From Geobacter sp. UBA6169 (GTDB taxonomy: Bacteria > Desulfobacterota > Desulfuromonadia > Geobacterales > Pseudopelobacteraceae): a DNA stretch of 13,437 nt. Positions 13,422 to 13,437 of the stretch are shown in pieces; position 1 is the first letter of the stretch; the number at the start of each line of letters is the position of its first letter. Both the position numbers and the translations under genes were made by a program. The notes under the pieces were generated by a model, which made no database searches, was not told where the DNA came from, and worked only from the letters and a program-made list of their open reading frames with translations. The stretch is taken from contig DIUB01000226.1 of the NCBI GenBank assembly GCA_002422265.1, positions 5,601 through 19,037 on the forward strand. The letters run 5' to 3'.

Positions 13422-13437
13422 ACCTTAAAAAAGCAGT

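Noticed and set aside
1..13437. CRISPR array, tRNA or rRNA genes, prophage or conjugation genes
   Set aside because: No evenly spaced direct repeats, no cloverleaf or conserved rRNA stretches, and no integrase, capsid or transfer proteins were seen.

Overview
The window is an ordinary-looking chromosomal stretch of a Gram-negative bacterium. It is rich in exported proteins and signal transduction: there are three lipoproteins, several Sec-exported proteins, two membrane histidine kinases and one response regulator. The moderately high GC content, the style of the lipoproteins and kinases, and a WG-repeat lipoprotein suggest a Geobacter/Trichlorobacter-like member of the Desulfuromonadota. This is an inference from general appearance and was not tested by any search. 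No rRNA, tRNA, transposase or CRISPR array was seen.

Layout. (1) Positions 1-1423, minus strand: the N-terminal two thirds of a membrane sensor kinase (Cache-like periplasmic domain, then PAS), cut by the left edge. A nine-G run sits just upstream of its start. (2) 1656-2799, minus: two overlapping genes for small exported proteins, one resembling the C-terminal half of a pseudopilin and one possibly a DUF2993-type lipid-binding protein. (3) 2890-6058, minus: a large WG-repeat lipoprotein followed 25 bases later by an unrecognised secreted protein, probably one operon. (4) 6221-9211, minus: an OmpR-family response regulator and a 7TMR-DISM histidine kinase, separated by a 186-base imperfect palindrome. 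(5) 9404-10796, plus: an unrecognised lipoprotein and a yeast-type cytosine deaminase, divergent from the kinase. (6) 10823-11461, minus: a small lipoprotein. (7) 11737-13421, plus: alpha/beta hydrolase, MliC/PliC-like lysozyme inhibitor and DUF985 cupin, a tight operon.

How the parts may work together. The most coherent unit is the two-component system and its surroundings. CTGACA/TGTCAG half-sites, including an 11-base direct repeat of the kind OmpR/PhoB regulators bind, lie upstream of the WG-repeat lipoprotein. A 19-base sequence there recurs (17/19) directly upstream of the response regulator. A 10-base piece recurs upstream of the divergent lipoprotein. The divergent kinase/lipoprotein region is itself symmetrical: an 18-base perfect palindrome supplies a TTGCAG -35-like hexamer to each side, each followed by a 16-base spacer and a -10-like hexamer. 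My working hypothesis is an envelope-sensing kinase/regulator pair that controls its own synthesis and two sets of secreted or surface proteins of unknown function. All regulatory assignments come from sequence pattern only.
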